Of a DNA stretch of 64,000 bases, positions 27,261 to 35,708 are shown piece after piece. Numbering within the stretch: position 1 is the stretch's first letter; the number at the start of each line of letters is the position of its first letter. This DNA is from Sulfitobacter sp. D7 (GTDB lineage: Bacteria; Pseudomonadota; Alphaproteobacteria; Rhodobacterales; Rhodobacteraceae), in contig NZ_CP020694.1 in NCBI RefSeq assembly GCF_003611275.1, positions 2,914,001 to 2,978,000 on the forward strand, read 5' to 3'. Below the pieces are notes generated by a model. The model was given only the letters and a program-made list of their open reading frames with translations, was not told the origin of the DNA and did no database searches. The position numbers and the translations under genes were made by a program.

Positions 27261-27298
27261 GGTGCCCCCGGGCTGAGCAACGCTCACCCGGGGGCACC
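27261..27298 (+). terminator. Strong stem-loop between the two large surface genes
   Basis: GGTGCCCCCGGG (27261-27272) and CCCGGGGGCACC (27287-27298) form a perfect 12-bp stem with a 14-base loop. There is no clean T-run after it, so it may act as an mRNA-stabilising or attenuating structure rather than a full terminator. Confidence 0.6.
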
Positions 27299-27368
27299 CC
27301 CTTCTACCCCCGTTTTCGTCTCCCCAATTATTTCATGCCCTTTCTAGGGATCGCACAGGAGCAAGCTG

Positions 27369-30300
27369 ATGCGCAGTTTCCTTATGTCTAAAGCCCGCCC
27401 GGCTCTGGCCCTGATCAGCGCCTCCGCAATGAGCCTGAGCCTTCTGCCCCACACCGCCGCCGCCGCCCCGGCCCCCGCCGGATCTTTCATCCGCAACGTG
27501 GCAGAAGTCAGCTATTTCAATACCTCCCTTGGCATCATGGAACGTGTCTTCTCAAACCCGGTTCGGGCCGAAGTCGCCGCAGTTCCCGGGCTGGAAGTGA
27601 CCGGCTACTCCGACCTTCTGCTGACCCGCGGCGCCTTTGGCCGCTACCATTTCGACGTGATCAACACCGGCAACGTGCCGCTTTCCACATCGCTCAGCAT
27701 TGGCGAACAGGGCAGCGCCCAAATGATGTCCCGCCAATCGCTTTTCCCCGACCTGAACGGCAACGGCCTGATCGATGTCGAAGACCGGGCGGTCGACATG
27801 TCCGCGCCCATCATGCTCGCGGCGGGAGAGCGGCTGCAACTGATCTATGAGTTCCGCATTTCCGCAGACACCCCTGTAAGCACCCAGTTCGCCAGCATGT
27901 TGACGGCCTCTGCCGTGACCGAAGATGGCCAAAGCCTGAGCGAAGAAGCGGTGGGGGTCTCGCGCGTCGAAGAAGGCGGGCTCGAAGTTTCCAAAGAGCA
28001 GGTCGTCTCGGAAAACGACGAAGGCGCGCTCATCACCTACACCCTGCGGTTGCGCAACGACTCCGAGCGGGACGCCTTTGGCTATCCGCAGATCGACGGC
28101 CAGCCCATCGTGATCGACGGCACACCCCGGACCGGTGTCTTGCTGCGCGATGCGATCCCGCTGAATACCGTGTTTAACACGGTGCAGGATTCGGGGACCA
28201 TGACGGCCCTTGTCCATATGCGCGGCGCCCCCGCGCACCAATACCTCAGCGTGGTCCCCGCAGGGCTTTCCCACGATGTAGATGCGGTGGCCTTCTTTCA
28301 TGAGGGCGACTACGCCATCGGCCATGCCACCGATCCCAGCTTTTCGGTGCGCGTGCCTGCCGCCTTGGGCAAGGTCGAGGTGCACAACACCGCCTCCGCC
28401 TTTTACAACAACCAAGAGAGCACACTGCTGCTGGCCTCCAACACCGTGATCTATGACCGCGAGTCGGAGACAGCTGGCACATTGGTGTTCGAGCACCCCG
28501 AAACCGGCGCCGATCAACCCTATGGCACACCGGGCAGCGACACCCGTCTGCGTCTCACCTCAGGCACCTGCAACGTCAGCACCGAGGTCGACAGCACAGC
28601 GGTGACGATCCGCAGCATGCTGACCGGCGACGTGGAAACGATCATCGCGACCGAGACCGGCGCGAATACCGGCATATTCCTCACCCCCGCCCTGCCGTTG
28701 GCGCAGATGTCGCCCGCCGTCGCCGGGGATCAGGTCATGGCCACAGACTTTGGCGACAGCTTCATCGCCACGGCGACCTGCGACAGTGAGGTGCTTGAGG
28801 ACGATCTGATGATCAACCCCGGCAACTTCCTGTTCAACTCCGTCTCCAACGCCCCGGTTTCCGATGTGTCTGTCGCCCTTGTCGATGCGCGTACGGGCAA
28901 TGAAATGGCCCGCACGCAGACTGACCAACGCGGGTTCTTTACCTTTTCCGAAATGCCCGAAGGCGACTACCGCTATGCCGTGATGGATGCGCCCACTTGG
29001 GTCTTCCCCTCCGCCCGGCTGGACTATGCCGGGATGGGCCGCAAGGTGATGGATGCAGGTTGGGGCAACGCCTTCAACCACGCAGGCGGCGCGCTTTTTG
29101 TCTCCGATATTCCGGTGGATCCGAATTACGGCACGCCGCTGGCCTTGGACAAGGCTGCGGACCTCGACAGCGTGGGCCATGGTGAATTCGTCACCTATAC
29201 GCTCAGCTTTACCAACAACATGCATCAGGCCCTGATCGGTGGCGAAATCCTCGACCGCCCCGCCTATGGTGTGAACTTTGTTCCCGGCACGGTCACCCTT
29301 AACGGTGAGCCGCTGGACGATCCGCAAGAGATCGGCAACGGCGATCTGCGCTTTGACGTGGGCATGCTTGAGCCGCTGACAAGCCATGAGCTGACCTATG
29401 TGATGCAATTCTCTGCAGCAGCCCGCGAAGGCCGCATTGAAAACACCGCGATCCTGTCGGGCCGCCAAGCCGGCACCGGGGCACTGCAACAGTCGCAGAC
29501 CGCCCGCGCCCTGGTACGGCTCGACAATTCGGGCGGTGTTTTTGCCCGGCAGGGCACCGTCCTGGGCGCCGTGTTCATGGATTGCAACGGCAACGGTCTG
29601 CGCGACCGCGCCGAGGATGAGCCGGGCATTCCCGGCGTGCGCATCGTGACCCAAGAAGGGCTCTTTGTTGTGACCGATATCAATGGTGCCTATTCGCTCA
29701 ACGGCATGCGCCCGGTGACCCACGCTTTCCTCGTGCAGCCCGAAACCCTCCCCGCTGGGAGTGCGGTGCAAGTGACCCGCACCAACGATCTGCGCCGCGG
29801 TGGGTCGCGCGTGGTGCCACTGAAAAAGGGCGAGCTTAGAACCGAGAACTTTGCCGTGGCCCAATGCACCCCCGAAGCGCTCAAGGAAGTCAGCAAACGT
29901 CGTGATCATTTCGCCGGAAAACGTCAGACCCCGGGCGTGAATGCAACAGATCTGCCGATCGACGGCCAGCGCAGCAGCACCCGGTCGGTGCGCGGCGAGG
30001 CTGGCATCGCCACCACCACCCAGCTGACCCCCGGCATGGTCGCCGCACAAAACGAAGAGGCCGGGGTCGACGCCTCCTCTGTGGCTCAAGCCGCCCGTGC
30101 CTCGGCGCAGCGCCAAACGCTCGACAGCATGATCCCTAACCTTGATAGCGCCCCCGGCTTTGTCGACTTTGCCGAAGACACCGCCGTCACCCGCGCCACC
30201 CAGAACATCCGGATTAAGGGCAAGGCTGACTTGACGCTGACGCTTTTGGTGAATGGCCGCGAGCTTGGCGGCGACCGGGTAGGAGAGCGCACCAGTCTGG

Positions 30301-33110
30301 AAAAGAACAACGTGCAGGCGCTGGAATATGTGGCGGTGAAACTGGGCTCGGGCGAGAACGTGCTGACGCTGGTGGGCCGTGACGGCTTCGGCATCGAACG
30401 TGTCCGCAAGGAACTGCGCCTTACCGCGCCCGGCAAACCCGCCCGGATCGAGATCCTCTTGCCGGAAACCGCCGCGGCCAATCCCGCTTCTGTGGTGCCG
30501 GTGGTGGTGCGCGTGCTCGACGCCCGGGGTCGCCCGGTGCCCGCGTCCGGCACGGTGACCCTTTCGGCCCGCCGGTCGCTTTGGGATGTGACCGACATCC
30601 GCAGCAGCGCGCCCGGCGTGCAGGCCTATCTCGACAATGGCGAGGCGACCTTTAACCTCATCCCACCGCAGGCCTCTGGCCCCGATCTGATCACCGTACG
30701 GTCGTCCTTTGGCGAGGCTGAAGCGCGGCTGACCTTCACCCCGGATCTGAACGAACGGGTTCTGATCGGCGTGATCGAAGGCGCGGTATCGCTGAGCGGG
30801 GACGCGGGCAACGTCATCGAAGAAGACCGCATCAGCGCTTTCGAAGATACCACAACAGGCATCCGCGGTGAGCTTTACCTCAAAGGGGTGATCCGTGGCG
30901 ACGCCCTGCTGACCCTGCGCTACAGCTCGGACCGTGACACCGAAGACAGCCTGTTTCGCGACATCCGCGGAGAGGAATACTACCCCGTCTATGGCGACAA
31001 TTCCGAACGCGGTGCCGATGCGCAATCTTCATCCAACCTTTTCGTGAAGGTGGAGAAGGGCCGCTCTTACGTGCTCTACGGCGATATCGCCATCGAGCCT
31101 GAGGCCAGCGCGCTGAAACTGGGTGGCCTGCAACGTGTCGCAACCGGCGCAAAAGGTCACTGGGAGAACGACCGCGTATCGGTCACCGTCTTTGCGGCCC
31201 GCACCGCGCAGGAGCAGCAGGAACAGGAAATCCGCGGGCGCGGTGTTTCTGGCCCCTATGACCTTGACCTGAGCGGCTATGTGCAGGGGTCCGAGCGTGT
31301 GGAAATCTTGGTTCGGGACGAAGATGGCGGCGATATCCTATCGGCCACGCCCCTGCTGCGCGGCACCGACTACTTGCTCGACTTCTTCCGCAACACGATC
31401 ACCTTCGACACGCCGGTGCGCCAATTCGACCTTGACGGTAACCCCGTGTCAATCCGCGTGACCTATGAGGTCGAAGCCGAGGGCGCCGAGGCCTATTGGC
31501 TCTACGGAGGCGAGGTGAACTATGCCCTGTCCGAGCGGACCTCCATCGGCGCCCGTGCGGTGCATGCCGACGCACCCCTTGGCAACACGGCCCGCCAGCG
31601 GATGCACTCTGCCTATATCCAGCACGAAGACCGCCAAGGTGGTCTGTGGGAGGCCGAAGTCGCCCGCTCGGAAAACGCCATGGGCGAGAAAGACACCGCC
31701 GCGCGCCTGTCCTACGAGCTGAAGACCGAGACCCGCCATTTCGCATTCGAGGCGATCCACACCGGGCGTGATTTCTACGCTCAGGGCGGACTGGCCCGCC
31801 CGGGCACCAGCCAAGTCCGCCTAAGCTATGGCGAAGAAATCGATCAGCGCAGCGACATCGCCTTTGGCGCGGAATACACCCGTGACCGGGTCAACGACAG
31901 CGCTCGGCTGACCGTGGATGCGATCTATTCGCGGCATCTGAGCCAGACCCTGCGCGGCGAGATTGGTCTTGAATACAGCCGCGACCGCACCGCCAGCGGC
32001 AGCGAGACCGACACCGCCCTGATCCTCGGCGCGCATTGGACCCCAGCGGCCCGTCCCGGCACAGTGATCGAAGCCCAGCTGCGCGCGCCGCTCGGTGGCG
32101 ACGCCCCCACTGAACTGACCCTCGGCCTCTATGACGAGCCCAAGAACGGCTGGCGCGTCTATAATGAGATCGAGCTTCAATTCGGCAGTGACGAGCTGGT
32201 CACCCGCGCCGCCTATGGTTTCACCTACACGCTGAACGAATGGGTCACTGGCCGAACCGAGATGACCAAAGCCGGCGGCACAAGCGACACCACCATGGTG
32301 CAGGGTCTGTCGGTCGATTGGGATATCAACGAAAGCACCAATCTGCGCGCCGATCTTGAGCATTCGCGCAACCTTGAGACCGATGACGGTGAGCTGACAT
32401 CATTCGCGATCGGCACAAGCTGGCAGTCGGCGGATGGCGATTGGGTCGGCGATGCCGAACTGGAGACCACATGGGAAGAGTCCGGCAAAACCCACTACGC
32501 CAGCATCGGCATCGCGGGCAATGTCACCCCGGACCTGACCGTTCTGGCGCGCAGCCGTGCCGCGCTTGATCGGCGCGATAGCGAAGACACCCGCCGTATG
32601 CGCACCCGCATCGGCGCAGCCTATCGCCCCAAGGACAATGCCCGCCTTGATGTGCTGGCGTGGTACGAACACCGGCTGGAAGAGAAACACGCCAGCACGG
32701 AAACGCACCTATGGTCGATCGATGTGAATTACGAGATCGATGCCGACCTGCGGATCAACGGCAAATATGCCGGCCAGTACCAAAAGATCGGCACCCATGC
32801 CGGCGCGGCGGCCAATACCACCACGCAGCTGATCCAAGGCGGTCTGAACTACGAATTCGGCGACGACCGTTTCCAACTCGGCCTCAACGCCACGCATCTG
32901 TGGGACAGCGAGGGCAACTCTTCTAACGGGATCGGCGCCGAATTCGGCTTCACCCCGCGCGAAGGTGTCCTGCTGGCACTCGGCTACAACAAGGCCCGTG
33001 GCCGGGTGGCCGGGCAAAGCGGCCTCTATGACGAAGGGTTCTATTTCCGGTTCAACTTGCTGTTGGACAACTCACTCTGGACCCAGTTCGACCAGTTCCT
33101 CGGAAGCTGA
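27369..33110 (+). CDS. Giant exported DUF11/SdrD-like protein with C-terminal outer-membrane barrel
   Basis: The 1913-residue protein follows AGGAG and has a signal peptide to about 34 (TAAAAPAPAG). DUF11-type domains (about 50-380) lead to a Cys-containing domain (385-480), a carboxypeptidase-regulatory-like fold (480-560; SDVSVALVDARTGNE) and another DUF11 domain (590-710). An SdrD-B-like domain (728-800; AVFMDCNGNGLRDRAEDEPG), an Ala/Gln-rich linker (840-930) and an invasin-like Ig domain (1020-1125) follow. About 780 residues with alternating polar/apolar strands end the protein (YYPVYGDNSERG, SYVLYGDIAIEP, last residues QFDQFLGS). I infer an outer-membrane barrel displaying or secreting the repeats; the function is unknown. 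Confidence 0.88.
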   Translation: MRSFLMSKARPALALISASAMSLSLLPHTAAAAPAPAGSFIRNVAEVSYFNTSLGIMERVFSNPVRAEVAAVPGLEVTGYSDLLLTRGAFGRYHFDVINTGNVPLSTSLSIGEQGSAQMMSRQSLFPDLNGNGLIDVEDRAVDMSAPIMLAAGERLQLIYEFRISADTPVSTQFASMLTASAVTEDGQSLSEEAVGVSRVEEGGLEVSKEQVVSENDEGALITYTLRLRNDSERDAFGYPQIDGQPIVIDGTPRTGVLLRDAIPLNTVFNTVQDSGTMTALVHMRGAPAHQYLSVVPAGLSHDVDAVAFFHEGDYAIGHATDPSFSVRVPAALGKVEVHNTASAFYNNQESTLLLASNTVIYDRESETAGTLVFEHPETGADQPYGTPGSDTRLRLTSGTCNVSTEVDSTAVTIRSMLTGDVETIIATETGANTGIFLTPALPLAQMSPAVAGDQVMATDFGDSFIATATCDSEVLEDDLMINPGNFLFNSVSNAPVSDVSVALVDARTGNEMARTQTDQRGFFTFSEMPEGDYRYAVMDAPTWVFPSARLDYAGMGRKVMDAGWGNAFNHAGGALFVSDIPVDPNYGTPLALDKAADLDSVGHGEFVTYTLSFTNNMHQALIGGEILDRPAYGVNFVPGTVTLNGEPLDDPQEIGNGDLRFDVGMLEPLTSHELTYVMQFSAAAREGRIENTAILSGRQAGTGALQQSQTARALVRLDNSGGVFARQGTVLGAVFMDCNGNGLRDRAEDEPGIPGVRIVTQEGLFVVTDINGAYSLNGMRPVTHAFLVQPETLPAGSAVQVTRTNDLRRGGSRVVPLKKGELRTENFAVAQCTPEALKEVSKRRDHFAGKRQTPGVNATDLPIDGQRSSTRSVRGEAGIATTTQLTPGMVAAQNEEAGVDASSVAQAARASAQRQTLDSMIPNLDSAPGFVDFAEDTAVTRATQNIRIKGKADLTLTLLVNGRELGGDRVGERTSLEKNNVQALEYVAVKLGSGENVLTLVGRDGFGIERVRKELRLTAPGKPARIEILLPETAAANPASVVPVVVRVLDARGRPVPASGTVTLSARRSLWDVTDIRSSAPGVQAYLDNGEATFNLIPPQASGPDLITVRSSFGEAEARLTFTPDLNERVLIGVIEGAVSLSGDAGNVIEEDRISAFEDTTTGIRGELYLKGVIRGDALLTLRYSSDRDTEDSLFRDIRGEEYYPVYGDNSERGADAQSSSNLFVKVEKGRSYVLYGDIAIEPEASALKLGGLQRVATGAKGHWENDRVSVTVFAARTAQEQQEQEIRGRGVSGPYDLDLSGYVQGSERVEILVRDEDGGDILSATPLLRGTDYLLDFFRNTITFDTPVRQFDLDGNPVSIRVTYEVEAEGAEAYWLYGGEVNYALSERTSIGARAVHADAPLGNTARQRMHSAYIQHEDRQGGLWEAEVARSENAMGEKDTAARLSYELKTETRHFAFEAIHTGRDFYAQGGLARPGTSQVRLSYGEEIDQRSDIAFGAEYTRDRVNDSARLTVDAIYSRHLSQTLRGEIGLEYSRDRTASGSETDTALILGAHWTPAARPGTVIEAQLRAPLGGDAPTELTLGLYDEPKNGWRVYNEIELQFGSDELVTRAAYGFTYTLNEWVTGRTEMTKAGGTSDTTMVQGLSVDWDINESTNLRADLEHSRNLETDDGELTSFAIGTSWQSADGDWVGDAELETTWEESGKTHYASIGIAGNVTPDLTVLARSRAALDRRDSEDTRRMRTRIGAAYRPKDNARLDVLAWYEHRLEEKHASTETHLWSIDVNYEIDADLRINGKYAGQYQKIGTHAGAAANTTTQLIQGGLNYEFGDDRFQLGLNATHLWDSEGNSSNGIGAEFGFTPREGVLLALGYNKARGRVAGQSGLYDEGFYFRFNLLLDNSLWTQFDQFLGS

Positions 33111-33133
33111 CCGGGAGACTCAGCCCCGAGGGA

Positions 33134-33167
33134 GAGCCACGTTCCAAGCGCATCTGGAACGTGGCTC
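33134..33167 (+). terminator. Terminator of the surface-protein operon
   Basis: A perfect 13-bp stem (GAGCCACGTTCCA 33134-33146 with its complement 33155-33167) and 8-base loop lie 24 bases after the giant gene, followed by ATTCCTCTTT. Confidence 0.7.
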
Positions 33168-33230
33168 ATTCCTCTTTCAGAGCGCTGCAGCGCTCCAAAG
33201 GTGACCTGGCCTATTCCTAGTGCCGGACCA

Positions 33231-33246
33231 ACTATCCTTTCGAGAC
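33231..33246 (-). promoter_or_regulatory. Further copy of the CGAAAGGATAG element
   Basis: ACTATCCTTTCGAGAC reads TCGAAAGGATAGT on the minus strand. It matches the inverted copy before the surface operon over CGAAAGGATAG. It lies about 90 bases upstream of the lysozyme-like gene. Confidence 0.45.
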
Positions 33247-33335
33247 GCTAACTAGCTGTCCGCATTAATGAAATATCGATTTTAAGCGCGCATGATCAGG
33301 GTCAACGCAACATCCAACCCAGATGGGAAACCCAG

Positions 33336-34058
33336 ATGAAAAAGCTCGCTGCCAGCACTGCCTTTTGCCTGATCGCCGCCACCCTTTCCGGTGCGGCAAA
33401 TGCAAATGATTTCGCCCGCTTCGACAGCAGGAAGATCGCCGTCACCGGCTTGAATTTCGCCCTGTCACCCTCCGCTTCGGAGGACCGCATTTACCTTAAC
33501 CGCAGCATGATCAAGACGACCGCCAAACGCGCACCGCGCAAGCTTGCCATTCCCACGCGCGGGGGGCCATCCGCCGCCGTGCGCCATGTCATCGCGTCGG
33601 CTGAGGCCGGGGGCAAAGGCTATGACGCGGTGCAACACGGGGCACGGGTCAAGCCGCCGAAGCGCCCCACAAGCATGACCATCGGCGAAATCTACCGCTG
33701 GATCGCGGCCACCCCCGGCCAGCCCCATGCCATTGGGCGCTACCAGTTCATCCCCAACACCTTGAAAACGCTCGTCGCCGAAGCCGGGATGAGCAAAAGT
33801 GACGTCTTTACCCCACGGGTCCAAGACCTGTTGGCCGACCTATTGCTCGAAGATGCGGGCTTTACCCCCTTCATGAAGGGCAAGATCAGCCGCCATCGCT
33901 TTATGGAGAACCTCGCCCGCATCTGGGCCGGGCTGCCCACGTCAACGGGAAGGTCTTATTATCACGGCCATGCGGGCAACCGGGCCGTCATCACGTGGAA
34001 TGAGTTCGACAGCCATATGAAAAGCATTTTTGAAAACATGGCACGCGGCATCTCCTAA
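33336..34058 (+). CDS. Secreted lysozyme-like (GH104-type) muramidase
   Basis: This 240-residue protein has a signal peptide (cleavage near GAANAND, residue 23-24), a basic linker and a lysozyme-like domain from about 85. Catalytic Glu is expected in IASAEAGGKGYDAV, and family motifs are SMTIGEIYRW and HAIGRYQFIPNTLKTL. The fold is that of phage-type muramidases that cut peptidoglycan. It lies directly after the surface-protein operon and has one copy of the shared element upstream, so it may open the wall for assembly of those proteins. A terminator follows. Confidence 0.85.
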   Translation: MKKLAASTAFCLIAATLSGAANANDFARFDSRKIAVTGLNFALSPSASEDRIYLNRSMIKTTAKRAPRKLAIPTRGGPSAAVRHVIASAEAGGKGYDAVQHGARVKPPKRPTSMTIGEIYRWIAATPGQPHAIGRYQFIPNTLKTLVAEAGMSKSDVFTPRVQDLLADLLLEDAGFTPFMKGKISRHRFMENLARIWAGLPTSTGRSYYHGHAGNRAVITWNEFDSHMKSIFENMARGIS

Positions 34059-34071
34059 CCACGCGCCCCCT

Positions 34072-34090
34072 TCTCTCTCTCTCTCTCTCT
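34072..34090 (+). repeat. (CT)n microsatellite
   Basis: About nine uninterrupted CT units lie 13 bases after the lysozyme-like gene stop and before its terminator. Slippage here would change only the untranslated region. Confidence 0.75.
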
Positions 34091-34101
34091 GTCTCCCTCC
34101 A

Positions 34102-34141
34102 GGCCAAAGCGTGCGTATTTTCGCCGCTTTGGCCACTTTTT
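34102..34141 (+). terminator. Intrinsic terminator after the lysozyme-like gene
   Basis: GGCCAAAGCG (34102-34111) pairs with CGCTTTGGCC (34125-34134), followed by ACTTTTTTAG. It is a clear stem with a T-run, and it abuts the end of the convergent relic gene. Confidence 0.85.
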
Positions 34142-34526
34142 TAGCTGCGGCGCTGCACCTCGCGCGGCATTTCCGAGAAGATTTCCAGACCATCGGCGCG
34201 CAGGATCACGATCTTCTCCAAGCGTACGGCGAATTTGCACTCCAGATAAATGCCCCGCTCAATCAAAAAGACATTCCCTCGGCCAGTACCGGGTCGGAAT
34301 GCGCAGCGACTTTACGCGGCTCATGTACGTCACTGCCAAGACCATGGCCCAGGCGGTGCAGGACAATTGCAGCGTAGCCTGCCTGCGTGACCACATCGCT
34401 GCTCCCCCAGCCCGCCGTCGCTACGATGGCCGTCATGCGCCAGATGGCCTGATCCCTGAACAACAGTTGAACCGATAAGGCCATCCGCTGGCATGCGCCG
34501 GCGTTGTTCATTACGGCCTCGGCCAA
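34141..34526 (-). pseudogene. M24 (Xaa-Pro) peptidase C-terminal relic
   Basis: Two adjacent leftward frames reproduce the end of a creatinase/prolidase-fold peptidase: first AGYAAIVLHRLGHGLGSDVHEP ... PVLAEGMSF, then after a frameshift near 34265 IERGIYLECKFAVRLE ... EIFSEMPREVQ, ending at TAA 34143-34141. The metal-site His of HRLGHGLG and the IEPGIY-like motif are recognisable. The N-terminal two thirds are missing. This is a decayed gene; the frameshift could only be excluded as a base-calling error by re-reading the region. Confidence 0.75.
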
Positions 34527-34610
34527 AGACCGCCGCCTCCGGCAGGAGGGCGGAACCCAGCGAGCATAAGCGTCGTTAACCTTATGTACATGCCCAAGGA
34601 GGAATGGCTC

Positions 34611-34751
34611 ATGTGGACGTATGAATTCCTGATACTGGTCGCAGGCGTGGTGGCCTTGGCTCTCGTGGCAAAGCAGCGCCCCCAGCCCCGGCAGGCCCGC
34701 GCGATTGCGCCCCGCCCTCGGGCAAATACCACACCCAAGCGTCGGTATTGA
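34611..34751 (+). CDS. Small single-helix membrane protein
   Basis: ATG 34611 follows AAGGAGGAA at a good distance and opens 46 residues: a short N-terminus, one hydrophobic helix (FLILVAGVVALALVA) and a basic Pro/Arg-rich tail ending in KRRY. An in-frame ATG lies nine codons upstream, but the ribosome binding site would then fall inside the gene. The strong site and the helix-plus-basic-tail layout argue for a real small protein. The function is unknown. Confidence 0.55.
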   Translation: MWTYEFLILVAGVVALALVAKQRPQPRQARAIAPRPRANTTPKRRY

Positions 34752-34875
34752 ACGACTATCGCAGATTTAGGTGCTCTGCTTTTAGCGCTTTCGCGATTCT
34801 ACCCTCACCTCTCGGCCCCCGTCCTTGCCTGCACATCGGTTTCCGCCATGATGCGCGCAACAGAGGGAGCCGACG

Positions 34876-35517
34876 TTGGACACCATTGAATATTTCTATT
34901 CCGCCCATTCCGCTTACGCCTATCTTGGGCATCGCAAACTGCTGGAGATTTGCGCCGCCCGTGGTGCGAAGCTCATCCACCAACCATTTGATCTTTATCC
35001 GGTGATCGCAGCTGGTCGGGTGTCCCATTTTCGTGGCTTTACCCCCCATTATATCGACTATTTCTTTGGCAGAGAGATCACCCGTTGGGCTCAGTATCGC
35101 GGGCTGGACATCCTCAACCACCGCCCCACGCATCACGACAATGCGCTCGACCTTTCAAACGGTTACCTGATCGCCGCCGCGCGGGCTGGGCGCGATGTCG
35201 ATGCGCTTTCCTTTGCGATTCTTCAGGCGCATTGGCGCGATGATATCGATCTCGCGAATCCCGAGCATCTGCGCCGCGCGACCGCTGCGATTGATCCCGA
35301 CAGCGACGCTCTGATCGCGCAGGCGACGGATGCAGACGTTCAGACCATTCACGCCGAGAACACCGAAGAGGCGATCGCCCGCGGCATCTTCGGCTCGCCC
35401 AGCTATTTTCTGAATGGAGACATGTATTACGGCCAAGACCATCTGGAATTGATGGATCACGCCTTTGACCAACCCTACCGCGACACGGGCTTTTACAACC
35501 CGCCGAAAGACGGGTGA
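34876..35517 (+). CDS. DsbA/HCCA-isomerase-family protein
   Basis: The 213-residue protein starts at TTG 34876 after GAGGGAG. It is of the 2-hydroxychromene-2-carboxylate isomerase/GST-kappa type: EYFYSAHSAYAYLGH near the start, with the active-site Ser region, and a C-terminal thioredoxin-like GSPSYFLNGDMYYGQDHLEL. It lacks a CxxC pair, so it is not a thiol oxidase. Relatives use glutathione in aromatic degradation, but the substrate here is unknown. The tRNA-Arg gene follows on the other strand. Confidence 0.85.
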   Translation: MDTIEYFYSAHSAYAYLGHRKLLEICAARGAKLIHQPFDLYPVIAAGRVSHFRGFTPHYIDYFFGREITRWAQYRGLDILNHRPTHHDNALDLSNGYLIAAARAGRDVDALSFAILQAHWRDDIDLANPEHLRRATAAIDPDSDALIAQATDADVQTIHAENTEEAIARGIFGSPSYFLNGDMYYGQDHLELMDHAFDQPYRDTGFYNPPKDG

Positions 35518-35555
35518 GACGCGCCAAAAGCGCTGCGTTCTTCAATTTTGGGTAG

Positions 35556-35632
35556 TGGCGGACCGAGGAGGATTCGAACCCCCGACCCCCTGATTCGTAG
35601 TCAGGTACTCTATCCAGCTGAGCTATCGGTCC
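35556..35632 (-). tRNA. tRNA-Arg (anticodon ACG)
   Basis: The minus strand folds into a 77-base cloverleaf with encoded CCA. The acceptor GGACCGA pairs with TCGGTCC, the D arm contains AGCTCAGCTGGATAGAG, the anticodon stem CTGA/TCAG encloses a loop with ACG, and the T arm contains GGTTCGAATCC. A-to-I editing of ACG would read CGN codons. Confidence 0.96.
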
Positions 35633-35708
35633 ACTGAGCGGGGGTTTAGTCTTAGCCCCGGGGAGTTGCAAGCCCTCGTTTTGAGGAAATGCAATTTTCT
35701 GCGAAAAT

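Noticed and set aside
26077..27297. 406-codon open frame opposite the 877-residue surface protein
   Set aside because: It is rich in Asp/Arg/Gly/Val repeats that mirror the Thr/Ile/Asp codons of the real gene, and it has no start signal.
28560..31025. 821-codon open frame opposite the giant surface gene
   Set aside because: It is a reverse-frame shadow. The plus-strand protein has a signal peptide, domains and a ribosome binding site, and the reverse product has none.
27261..33167. Hairpins in the surface cluster as CRISPR or repeat-family elements
   Set aside because: Each stem is unique in sequence, occurs once and lies just past a stop codon, which fits terminators.
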